Below are positions 1 through 11,000 of a stretch of 64,000 bases of DNA, piece after piece; the first letter of the stretch is position 1, and each line of letters opens with the position of its first letter. The position numbers and the translations under genes were made by a program. The DNA is taken from contig NC_088647.1 of the NCBI RefSeq assembly GCF_964019385.1, forward strand, positions 11,818,274 to 11,882,273, read 5' to 3'. The stretch is from Sycon ciliatum (Eukaryota > Porifera > Calcarea > Leucosolenida > Sycettidae). Below the pieces are notes generated by a model. It searched no databases and was not told the origin of the DNA. It saw nothing but the letters and a program-made list of their open reading frames with translations.

Positions 1-95
1 GCACACACGCACACACACACGCATGCACACACCACACACACACACACCACACACGCACACATGCACACACACACGCACACACACACACACACACA
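1..95. repeat. CA-rich microsatellite
   Basis: Interrupted (CA)n with CG and GCATG variants; it continues beyond the left edge of the window. Confidence 0.9.
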
Positions 96-919
96 AACAC
101 CGAGCACATTGAGAGTACAGTCATAAATAAAGTAATAATTTTAGTTCACTTACACGCACACTAAACATGCAGTACTCCCTCGTTATAACGGGTATGGTTA
201 GAACATAAGCACCGTTAGTAAATAGAATCCCTTGGCGAAACTGCTCTGTACAACTGTTTGCAGGTCAGGCTACAACATAGTTTGGTAGTCCATAAAATTC
301 GTTACAACAATTGAATTGGCCCTTGCTCCTGGACTGCCAAACCCTCATTATAAGATAATATTGAGCATGCACGACCAAGGTCCAAATACGCATAATACGC
401 ATAGGATAAAGCAGAAAGGCACAAAATATTATTATGCTATCTACATTATGCTATCTACATTATGCTATATCTACATTATGCTATCTACATTGTACTTTTA
501 AAGTATGTATTTGTAGAGGTGGACGGTTTTTTGCATCTAAGGAACAGCAGTGTTGGAGATTTTCAATTATCTTATAACGAGTTGAAGTGCCGATAAATAC
601 ATGTTGTACACTGTACTGAGGGCACCCCAAATCCTGCTTCTTATAATTATATATTTAGTTGCAAGTCCTGTTACAAGATTAATCTTGTTTAAAAGAATTC
701 TTTGTTGATGGCCGAGAGATTTTCTACTAACGAGGGAGGACCTGCGCTACATTTCCTACTTCGCCCACTGAAGATAGTCATGAAGTTGAAAAGCACAAAG
801 CACTGAAACTAAAGATAAAACTTGCTTCAACAATAGGAAATGCGACACATTTGTAAGCCACTGTCCAGTATTGCTATGCTGTGTGCAGTGTTGGTATCCC
901 ATGTGATACGTTAATGAAG
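96..919. other. No gene seen; short 16-bp repeat
   Basis: AT-rich sequence with only chance ORFs below 75 codons. At about 429-492 a unit close to ATTATGCTATCTACAT is repeated four times. Nothing else is recognised. Confidence 0.6.
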
Positions 920-1345
920 TGTGCGCAGGGTTTGTCTGCTGTATGCAGCGTTGCTCAGCCTTGTACATAGTTGCTCAGCTGTGTACATGGTTGCTCAGTT
1001 GTGTACAGGGTTGCTCAGCTGTGTACAGGGTTGCTCAGCTGTGTACAGGGTTGCTCAGCTGTGTACAGGGTTGCTCAGCTGTGTCCAGGGTTGCTCAGCT
1101 GTGTACAGGGTTGCTCAGCTGTGTACAGGGTTGCTCAGCTGTGTACAGGGTTGCTCAGCTGTGTCCAGGGTTGCTCAGCTGTGTCCAGGGTTGCTCAGCT
1201 GTGTCCAGGGTTGCTCAGCTGTGTCCAGGGTTGCTCAGCTGTGTACATAGTTGCTCAGCTGTGTCCAGGGTTGCTCAGCTGTGTCCAAGGTTGCTCAGCT
1301 GTGTCCAGGGTTGCTCAGCTGTGTACATGGTTGCTCTGTGCTGTG
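920..1345 (+). repeat. 20-bp minisatellite array A
   Basis: About 20 head-to-tail copies of TTGCTCAGCTGTGTACAGGG, with A/C variation in GTACAGG or GTCCAGG. Because 20 is not a multiple of 3 and the unit lacks stops, all plus-strand frames stay open. These ORFs are not taken as genes. Confidence 0.95.
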
Positions 1346-1351
1346 CAGTGT

Positions 1352-1664
1352 TGTGGACAATATCACTGTGCTTGTGGACACACACACGGTTCAAGCAACA
1401 GAGCAACATTGTACACAACAAAGCCTCACTGTAAAGAGCAGAGCCACACGGTTGACAGCAAAGCAACACTTTTAAAGTCTTTACACAGCAAGGAGATGCT
1501 ATGCAAGACAGAGCAACACTGCACGCAGCAGAGCGACAGTATACATGACAGAGCAATGCTGCACTCGGCAGATGATCCTACATTCAGCACAGATGTGCAA
1601 ACAGCTGAGCAACACTACTGCCATGTAAGGAGATTGTGGCCATTGGACATAGCAGACTAATTCT
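1352..1664 (-). repeat. Degenerate 20-bp repeat, opposite orientation
   Basis: Imperfect units such as CAGAGCAACACTGCACGCAG occur about every 20 bases. They read on the minus strand as TTGCT-type units like array A but are heavily diverged. Confidence 0.65.
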
Positions 1665-1679
1665 TGATACAGCAGAGCA

Positions 1680-2832
1680 AACGTTACTAACTGAGACACA
1701 GCAGAGCAACAATAGAGACTGCAGGGTGATACTGGACCCATGCAGCAGAGCAACCCTGTACCCATGCAGCAGTGCGACCCTGGACCCATGCAGCAGTGCA
1801 ACCCTGTAATAAAGCCAAACAACAACAACAAACAGCAGAGCAACCCTGGGAACGGAAGAGCAACCCTGAGAACAGCAGAGCAACCCTCGGAACGGCAGAG
1901 CAACCCTGGGAACAGCAGTGCAACTCTGAGAACAGCAGAGCAACCTTGGGAACAGCACAGCAATCCTGGGAACAGCAGAGCAACCCTGGGAACAGCAGAG
2001 CAACCCTGAGAACAGCAGAGCAATCCTCGGAACAGCAGAGCAACCCTGGGAACAGCGGAGCAACCCTGGGAACAGCAGTGCAACCCTGGGAACAGCAGGT
2101 CAAACCTGGGAACAGCAGACCAACCCTGGGAACAGCAGTGCAACCCTGGGAACAGCAGAGCAACCCTGGGAACAGCAGAGCAACCCTGGAAACAGCAGAG
2201 AAACCCCGGGAATAGCAGAGAAACCCCGGGAACAGCGGTGCAACCCTGGGAACAGCAGTGCAACCTTGGGAACAGCACAGCAACCATGGGAACAGCAGAG
2301 CAACCCCGGGAATAGCAAAGCAACCCTGGGAACAGCGGAGCAACCCTGGGAACAGCAGTGCAACCCTGGGAACAGCAGTGCAACCCTGGGAACAGCAGTG
2401 CAACCCCGGGAACAGCAGAGCAACCCTGGGAACAGCAGGTCAACTCTGGGAACAGCAGAGAAACCCTGGGAACAGCAGGTCAACCCTGGGAACAGCAGAG
2501 AAACCCTGGGAACAGCAGAGCAACCCTGGGAACGGCAGTGCAACCCTGGGAACAGCAAGTCAACTCTGGAAACAGCAGTGCAACCCTGGGAACGGCAGTG
2601 CAACTCTGGGAACGGCAGTGCAACCCTGGGAACGGCAGTGCAACCCTGGGAACAGCAGTGCAACCCTGAGAACAGCAGTGCAACCCTGAGAACAGCAGTG
2701 CAACCCTGGGAACAGCAGTGCAACCCTGGGAACAGCAGTGCAACCCTGAGAACAGCAGTGCAACCCTGGGAACAGCAGAGCAACGCTGGGAACGGCAGAG
2801 CAACCCTGGGAACGATAGAGCAATCCTTGTGA
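1680..2832 (-). repeat. 20-bp minisatellite array B
   Basis: About 50-55 copies of CAACCCTGGGAACAGCAGAG/CAGTG. On the minus strand the unit reads TTGCTCTGCTGTTCCCAGGG, which aligns with array A at most positions, so B is an inverted relative of A. Point variants (CTGAG, AACGG, CAGGT) are interspersed. Both strands are open in several frames as a trivial consequence. Confidence 0.95.
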
Positions 2833-2914
2833 TAGCCGAGCATTACAGTACACGTGAGTAGTTCCGCTTTGCTAGCTGCTGCAGTGTTGCGCTGACCTGT
2901 TAGGTGTTGCTCCG

Positions 2915-3240
2915 ATGTTCACTGCTTTGGTGTGAACAGTGCTGCTTTGGTGTGAACAGTGGTGCTTTGGTGTGAACAGTGTTGCTTTGGTGTGAACAGT
3001 GGTGCTTTGGTGTGAACAGTGTTGCTTTGGTGTGAACAGTGGTGCTTTGGTGTGAACAGTGTTGCTTTGGTGTGAACAGTGGTGCTTTGGTGTGAACAGT
3101 GGTGCTTTGGTGTGAACAGTGGTGCTTTGGTGTGAACAGTGGTGCTTTGGTGTGAACAGTGGTGCTTTGGTGTGAACAGTGGTGCTTTGGTGTGAACAGT
3201 GGTGCTTTAGTGTGAACAGTGGTGCTCTAGTGTCTGCAGT
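2915..3240 (+). repeat. 20-bp minisatellite array C
   Basis: About 16 copies of GTGCTTTGGTGTGAACAGTG. Some copies have TTGCT in place of GTGCT; in the first part (about 2935-3100) the two forms tend to alternate, suggesting a 40-bp higher-order unit. In register TTGCTTTGGTGTGAACAGTG it resembles arrays A, B and D. Confidence 0.95.
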
Positions 3241-3268
3241 GTCGCTCTAATTTGTGCAGCGTTTCCTA

Positions 3269-4309
3269 CAGTCCGTTTCAAAGAGATTTACAATCAGGTT
3301 TTGGTCTTAAAAAGTATGAAGATAAGGGAAATTTGGACAACAAAGTACATAAAAGGGCTTGTTACGGCACGGCAAATTGTTCTGTGAAGGTTTCGGAACA
3401 ATCGGACCAGCGGTTAAGGAGTTAGAATTTCGGCCAGGTTTCGGGCCTTTTCCCATGGTTAACAATTTGCCCTGGAAGCCAGTATCGATTTTTTATCAAA
3501 ATCCACGATTTATCTTTTCCTTTTTGGCCTTGTGGTTATGAATGCTGTCTGCTGACCATGAAGTTGTGAGTTCAAATCCCAACCTATCTTCAAGTCAAAC
3601 TTTTCTTTCATTGTTTTGGTGATCAAGCTGGTGCAAGACAAAGCCTTGAAGGTGGCTGCACCAAACGACTTGTTGGAGCTCGCGCTTCCTGCCGAACTGA
3701 CTGGCACTTCACTGGCTCACGCCATGTGAACACACCCACAACACTGAAACGGTGTGAGTGAATACGGAAGTCATCGCGCTCTAGCCACATGTATTAGTAA
3801 GTACGTGTTGCACATCGCCATCGATCGATTTCTTTTTGAGAATTATTTTAGTATTTCAAGATCGCCAATTTATTTGAATTTATTTAGCAGTCAACGCCGT
3901 CTTCTATCAGCTTTCACAGGCGTCTGCTTTTCTCAAAATGTTGTCGAAGTCACACAGATAGCTTTGCCAAGCTTTGGGAATGAGTCTATGTCGATGTCGT
4001 TTTCATCACATGGTGAGAGTAAATCATCGCATCGCAGCTCAAAGAAACGATTTGGTGACCCATGCCGCTCGTCAACATTTAGTACACTTTCGACACGTCC
4101 TCTCTGACTCCATATCGATACGAGGAAGAACTCGTTTGTTGTAAACCAGAGTATCGACATTAGTGAGTTGTCATTTTTCGTGCTTTCGCGCGGAATATTT
4201 CTTCGAGTTCACAGTGAGTTTTTCCAGGCAGCGCTCGAGCGCTCATACGGTAAGACGGCAAACTCCCCAGCGCAATCACCAGGATTGTAAATCTTTTTGA
4301 AACGGACTG
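3269..4309 (+). mobile_element. 1,041-bp non-autonomous element, TA duplication, tRNA-like segment inside
   Basis: Terminal inverted repeats begin CAGTCCGTTTCAAAGAGATT and the right end is the reverse complement with one or two changes (GATTGTAAATCTTTTTGAAA then CGGACTG). It is flanked by TA at 3267-3268 and 4310-4311. No transposase is visible. At about 3525-3585 a tRNA-like stretch has TGGCCTTGTGG (A-box-like) and GAGTTCAAATCC (B-box-like). A second, inverted and shorter copy lies at 42942-43785. Confidence 0.85.
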
Positions 4310-4325
4310 TAGCTACAACCCAGCG

Positions 4326-4455
4326 TTGATATGTGTGCGTACGTGTGTGTGTGTGTGTGCGCGCGTGTGCATGCTTGTGTGTGTGTGTATGTGTGTGTGC
4401 GTGTTTCTGCGTGTGGGTGTGGTGTGTGGGTGTGTGGGTGCATGCGCACGTGTGT

Positions 4456-4503
<48 letters not shown>

Positions 4504-4552
4504 TTGTGCGTGTGTGCGGGTGTGGGTGTGTGGGTGTGTGGGTGTGGGTATT
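4326..4552. repeat. TG microsatellite, interrupted
   Basis: (TG)n with CG, TATG and GGTG interruptions; apparent Cys/Val-rich ORFs are artefacts. Confidence 0.95.
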
Positions 4553-4844
4553 GTTTTCTCTGTCTTAATCAGCCTTGCTCACCTGAGTTATGCGTTGCTG
4601 CTCAGAGTAATCAGTTCCATTTTGCTTGAAAACATGCGGCGAATGAAGAAAAACTGCACATAGCATAGCAGCAGCACACACAATAACACCACACTTCAGA
4701 AAGCATAGGAATGAAGTCCAGAAATTCTCACAGGAGAGCAACACTCACAAGGAAGCAATATTGTGAAAAGCAGAGCTGCTCAATCAATCCAGAGCAACAT
4801 TGAACATATGTATAATGCCGCCACCTTGCGCAGTGTTCCGCTTC

Positions 4845-5030
4845 AATCTGGTGTGTTCTGCGCTTTTTGCTCTGGCGTGTTCCGCGTCACTCTGGTGTGT
4901 TCTGCGCTTTTTGCTCTGGCGTGTTCCGCGTCACTCTGGTGTGTTCTGCGCTTTTTGTTCTGGTGTGTTCCGCGTCACTCTGGTGTGTTCTGCGCTTTTT
5001 GTTCTGCGCTTTTTGTTCTGGTGTGTGCAG
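4845..5030 (+). repeat. 42-bp tandem repeat
   Basis: Four to five copies of a unit built from TCTGGTGTGTTCTGCGCTTT and TTGCTCTGGCGTGTTCCGCG. It grades into the 15-bp array to its right. Confidence 0.8.
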
Positions 5031-5265
5031 TTACTGTGTGTGCAGTTACTGTGTGTGCAGTTACTGTGTGTGCAGTTACTGTGTGTGCAGTTACTGTGTG
5101 TGCAGTTACTGTGTGTGCAGTTACTGTGTGTGCAGTTACTGTGTGTGCAGTTACTGTGTGTGCAGTTACTGTGTGTTCAGTTACTGTGTGTGCAGTTCTG
5201 GTGTGTGCAGTTACTGTGTGTTCAGTTACTGTGTGTGCAGTTCTGGTGTGTGCAGTATGGTTATT
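5030..5265 (+). repeat. 15-bp minisatellite
   Basis: About 15 copies of TGTGTGCAGTTACTG. The unit is a multiple of three, so one frame reads a Val-Cys-Ala-Val-Thr pentapeptide repeat. There is no start context or flanking coding sequence, so I do not call it a gene. Confidence 0.93.
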
Positions 5266-5384
5266 CTTCTTAGTGCTTCGTTGCTCTGGTGTTTGGGCTG
5301 TTGACGTGCCATGCACAGAGCCGCTTTGCTGGGTCGAAAATGTTGTTCTGGCCTGTTAACAGTGTTCTGTTGATGTTCACACAA

Positions 5385-5868
5385 AACTGCAAGCAGCATA
5401 GCAACACTGTACACAGCATAGCAACACTGTACACAGCATAGCAACACTGTACACAGCATAGCAACACTGTACACAGCATAGCAACACCGTACACAGCATA
5501 GCAACACTGTACACAGCATAGCAACACTGTACACAGCATAGCAACACCGTACACAGCATAGCAACACTGCACACAGCATAGCAACACTGCACACAGCATA
5601 GCAACACTGTACACAGCATAGCAACACTGTACACAGCATAGCAACACTGTACACAGCATAGCAACACTGTACACAGCATAGCAACACTGTACACAGCATA
5701 GCAACACTGTACACAGCATAGCAACACCGTACACAGCATAGCAACACTGTACACAGCATAGCAACACTGCACACAGCATAGCAACACTGTACACAGCATA
5801 GCAACACCGTACACAGCATAGCAACACCGTACACAGCATAGCAACACTGCACACAGCATAGCAACACC
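5385..5868 (-). repeat. 20-bp minisatellite array D
   Basis: About 24 copies of CAGCATAGCAACACTGTACA, reading TTGCTATGCTGTGTACAGTG on the minus strand, a further relative of arrays A-C. Variants CCGTACA and CTGCACA are interspersed. Confidence 0.96.
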
Positions 5869-6169
5869 AAGAATACATGAAAAGCAGAGTGTGCAGCTGG
5901 GATGGGTTCAACCGTTGCTGTCACGGAGGAATTCCGTCATAACAACATTTTAGTGATGTAGTAGTCATGGTAGTGGGTACAAGCAGGATTCAAGCAGGTA
6001 CTAGGTCTCTTTCTGCACAACTGCAGCTCAGTTGTACGCACTATGCCATTTCCCGTCGCAGATCTGCACCAAATATGATGTAATTACGGAATTCCGCCGT
6101 GACAGACACCCAACCTAGGCCATAGTAGAAAAAGCCCCAAGCTGCACACTCTGGTTTTCATGTACTCTT

Positions 6170-6545
6170 GGCAACCCTGTACAAAGCATAGCAACACCGT
6201 ACACAGCATAGCATCAAACCCCACACTGCACACACATCTGCATCAAACTGAAGAGCAATAGTACTGCCATTTGTTGAGATTGCGTGCATTGGACACAGCA
6301 TAACAACATTGAACACAACATAACAACATTGGACACGACATAGTAGCATTGAACATAACATTGTAGCATTGAACACAACATTGTAGCATTGGACAGAGCA
6401 GAGCAATGCTAGACATGGCAAGAAACGCTAGACACAGCAAGAAACACCAGACAGGCAAGAAACGGGCACAGACTATAGCACATCACAGCAACACTAGACA
6501 CAGCAGAGTAATACTAGACACAGCAGAGCAATACTGTACACGTGT
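6170..6545 (-). repeat. Degenerate 20-bp repeat E
   Basis: Diverged units such as CAGAGCAATACTAGACACAG and CATAACAACATTGAACACAA at a spacing of about 20 bases, similar to array D but much decayed. Confidence 0.75.
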
Positions 6546-6604
6546 GTGGTGTTGCTTTGCTGTGTGATCTACTATGTGCAGTGTGCAGTGTTGCTCTGAC
6601 GTGC

Positions 6605-6730
6605 CCTTGCTTTGGTGTGTGCAGTGTCACTCATGTGTGGGGAGTCACTCATGTGTGGGAAGTCACTCATGTGTGGGGAGTCACTCATGTGTGCAGTGTC
6701 ACTCATGTGTGCAGTGTCACTCATGGTACA
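6605..6730 (+). repeat. 18-bp minisatellite
   Basis: About seven copies of AGTCACTCATGTGTGGGG or AGTGTCACTCATGTGTGC. It ends in a TG tract and a poly-G run at about 6746-6759. Confidence 0.85.
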
Positions 6731-6749
6731 TGGTGTGTGTGTGTGGGGG

Positions 6750-7075
6750 GGGGGGGGGGATAAAAATGAAAAGGACCAAAAAATAGGGATTCACTTGCCA
6801 GAAAAGGCCACTTAATAGCTGTGTGGTGTAGACCAGGCTGAATAGTGGCGGACAACTCTTCAGCCTTGCAAGCTGTTGAATGGTGCAATCCCAGCACAAG
6901 TTGCTATGGCTTCTGCTGTAGCATCGCCATCACCGCCTCCCGGGATGGGTGTCAAATGGTCAATTGCGTGTGTGTGTACTGTATATATATATAATATGTG
7001 TGTGCGCGCGCGTGCGTGTGTGTGTGTGTGTGTGCGTGTGTGTATGTGTGTGTGTGTGTGGCTGTGTGTAGTTTT
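6750..7075 (+). mobile_element. SINE family A, copy lacking the tRNA head
   Basis: Contains the family body TAGGGATTCACTTGCCAGAA, TGTGGTGTAGACCAGGCTGA and AGCCTTGCAAGCTGTTGAAT, and ends in a TG microsatellite at about 7000-7060. Full-length relatives with a tRNA-like head are at 48118-48582 and 62165-62710. Confidence 0.8.
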
Positions 7076-7419
7076 TCTCTGTCAAGACCAGTGTGGCTTA
7101 CCCGAGCACTGGGTTGCACAGTGTTATTTGCAGTCCGGGTTTGCTTGACAAATGGGCAAGAAAAGCCACACACAGCATAGGAACACCACACACAATAGGA
7201 GCACACTCAGGAAAGAGTAGGATGGAAGACCCTAATTAAACATCTTACAGGATAGCTACATTCAGTAGCAATGCAATATCGCACAAAGTGGGGATGCTAC
7301 AGTTAAGGCAACATTGGACAAGTGTAGTGGTCTAACGGGTAGCCAATAACCCGCTCCCTAGATGACTGACCTGATGCAAACATAGTGCTTCGCTCACCGG
7401 TATGCTTACGCCATGTACA

Positions 7420-7806
7420 TAACACAACTGACGTGGTAACACTTGCAAAACATTGGCAGGTAGGTGAACAACACAACTGACATGGTAACACTTGCACAAC
7501 ATTGGCAGGTAGATGAACAACACAACTGACGTGGTACCACTTGCACAACATTGGCAGGTAGGTGAACAACACAGACGTGGTAACACTTGCACAACATTGG
7601 CAGGTAGATGAACAACAACACTTGCACAACATTGGCAGGTAGGTGAACAACACAACTGACGTGGTAACACTTGCACAACATTGGCAGGTAGGTGAGCAAC
7701 ACAACTGACGTGGTAACACTTGCACAACATTGGCAGGTAGGTGAGCAACACAACTGACGTGGTAACACTTGCACAACATTGGCAGGTAGGTGAGCAACAG
7801 AACTGA
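7420..7806. repeat. 49-bp tandem repeat
   Basis: About eight copies of a unit containing ACACTTGCACAACATTGGCA then GGTAGGTGAACAACACAACT and GACGTGGTA. One copy near 7612 is shortened. Confidence 0.93.
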
Positions 7807-8069
7807 GCCATACAAGACTCTCATACCATGTACTTGTACGTGTATGTCCTAAGATCAAACCAGCTTGCCTTCATAATCCTAGCAATGTATACACCTGTAC
7901 CAGTACCTGGTATTGACAAGGTCTGTTGGCTGCTCCAAAGTGAAGTTGTTCAGACGTCTTGATGCTGGCAATATCTTGCTTTTATCAGTGAGGCTGCGCA
8001 GGAGTGCTGAGGGCAACACACCCAAAAGGAGCAATCACGGCACGCTCACAACTTGTGCTCATGGTTCCA

Positions 8070-11000
8070 ATATCAACCAGTACAGCAGCACAGCAGCACA
8101 ACAACCAATACCAACCAGTACAGCCTTACAGCAGCACAACAACCAATACCAACCAACACAGCCTTACAGCAGCACAACAACCAATACCAACCAGCACAGC
8201 CTTACAGCAGCACAACAACCAATACCAAAAAGCACAGCAGCACAACAACCAATACCAACCAGTACAGCAGCACAACAACCAATACCAACCAGTACAGCCT
8301 TACAGCAGCACAACCACCAATACCAACCAGCACAGCCTTACAGCAGCACAACAACCAATACCAACCAGCACAGCAGTACATTAGCACAACAACCAATACC
8401 AACCAGTACAGCCATACAGCAGCACAACAACCAACACCAACCAGTACAGCAGTACAGCAGCACAACAACAAATACCAACCAGCACAGCCTTACAGCAACA
8501 CAACAACTGATACCAACCAGTACAGCAGCACAACAACCAATATCAACCAGTACAATCGAACAACAACCAATACCAACCAGCACAGCCGTACAGCAGCACA
8601 ACAACCAATACCAACCAGCACAACAGTATAGCAGCAAAAAATCCAATATCAACCAGTACAGCGGTCCAGCAGCCCAACAACCAGTACCAACCAGCACAGC
8701 AGTACAGCAGCACAACAACCAATACCAACCAGTACAGCAGTATAGCAGCAAAACATCCAATACCACCCAGTACAGCAGTACAGCAGCCCAACAACCAATA
8801 CCAACCAGCACAGCCTTACAGCAGCACAACAACCAATACCAACGAGTACAGCAGCACAGCAGCACAACAACCAATACCAACCAGTACAGCAGTATAGCAG
8901 CAAAACATCCAATACCACCCAGTACAGCAGTACAGCAGCCCAACAACCAATACCAACCAGCACAGCCTTACAGCAGCACAACAACCAATACCAACGAGTA
9001 CAGCAGCACAGCAGCACAACAACCAATACCAACCAGCACAGCGTTACAGCAGCAAAACATCCAACACCAACCAGTACAGCAGTACAGCAGCCCAACAACC
9101 AATACCAACCAGTACAGCAGTACAGCAGCAAAACATCCAATACCAACCAGCACAGCCTTACAGCAGCAAAACATCCAATACCAACCAACACAGCCTTACA
9201 GCAGCACAACAACCAATACCAACCAACACAGCCTTACAGCAGCACAACAACCAATACCAACCAGCACAGCCTTACAGCAGCACAACAACCAATACCAACC
9301 AGTACAGCCTTACAGCAGCACAACAACTAATACCAACCAGCACAGCCTTACAGCAGCACAACAACCAATACCAACCAGTACAGCAGCACAACAACCAATA
9401 CCAACCAGCACAGTGGTACAGCAGCACAACAACCAATATCAACCAGTACAATCGAACAACAACCAATACCAACCAGCACAGGGGTACAGCAGCACAACAA
9501 CCAATACCAACCAGCACAACAGTATAGCAGCAAAACATCCAATATCAACCAGTACAGCGGTACAGCAGCCCAACAACCAGTACCAACCAGCACAGCAGTA
9601 CAGCAGCCCAACAACCAATACCAACCAACACAGCAGTATAGCAGCAAAACATCCAATACCAACCAGTACAGCAGTACAGCAGCCCAACAACCAATACCAA
9701 CCAGTACAGCAGCCCAACAACCAATACCAACCAGCAGCACAACAACCAATACCAACCAGCACAGCCTTACAGCAGCACAACAACCAATACCAACCAGTAC
9801 AGCAGCACAGCAGCACAACAACCAATACCAACCAGCACAGCAGTACAGCAGCAAAACATCCAACACCAACCAGTACAGCAGTACAGCAGCCCAACAACCA
9901 TTACCAACCAGTACAGCAGTACAGCAGCAAAACATCCAATACCAACCAGCACAGCCTTACAGCAGCACAACAACCAATACCAACCAGTACAGCAGCACAG
10001 CAGCACAACAACCAATACCAACCAGCACAGCAGTACAGCAGCAAAACATCCAACACCAACCAGTACAGCAGTACAGCAGCCCAACAACCAATACCAACCA
10101 GTACAGCAGTACAGCAGCAAAACATCCAATAACAACCAGCACAGCTTTACAGCAGCAATACATCCAATACCAACCAGCACAGCCTTACAGCAGCACAACA
10201 ACTAATACCCACCAGCACAGCAGTACAGCAGCCCAACAACCAATACCAACCAGCACAGCCTTACAGCAGCACAACAACCAATACCAACCAGTGCAGCAGT
10301 ACAGCAGCACAACAACCAATACCAACCAGCACTGCAGTACATCAGCACAACAACCAATACCAACCAGCACTGCAGTACAGCAGCACAACAACCAATACTA
10401 ACCAGTACAGCCGTACAGCAGCACAACATCCATTACCAACCAGTACAGCAGTACAGCAGCACAACAACCAATACCAACCAGTACAGCAGTACAGCAGCCC
10501 AACAACCAATACCTACCAGTACAGGAGTACAGCAGCCCAACAACCAATACCAACCAGCACAGCCTTACAGCAGCCCAACAACCAATACCAACCAGTACAG
10601 CAGTACAGCGGCACAACAACCAATACCAACCAGCACAGCCTTACAGCAGCACAACAACCAATACCAACCAGCACAGCAGTACAGCAGCCCAACAACTAAT
10701 ACCAACCAGCAGAGCAGTACAGCAGCAAAACATCCAATATCAACCAGTACAGCAGTACAGCAGCCCAACAACCAATACCAACCAGCACAGCAGTACAGCA
10801 GCCCAACAACCAATACCCACCAGTATAGCAGCCCAACAACCAATACCAACCAGTACAGCAGTACAGCAGCCCAACAACCAATACCAACCAGCACAGCCTT
10901 ACTGCAGTACAACAACCAATACCAACCAGCACAGCCTTTTAGCAGAAAAACATCCAATACCAACCAGCACAGCCTTACAGCAGCACAACAACCAATACCA

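Noticed and set aside
971-2843. ORFs of 150-310 codons in the 20-bp minisatellites
   Set aside because: The unit length is not a multiple of three and units contain no stops, so open frames are expected on both strands. No initiation context or flanking coding sequence.
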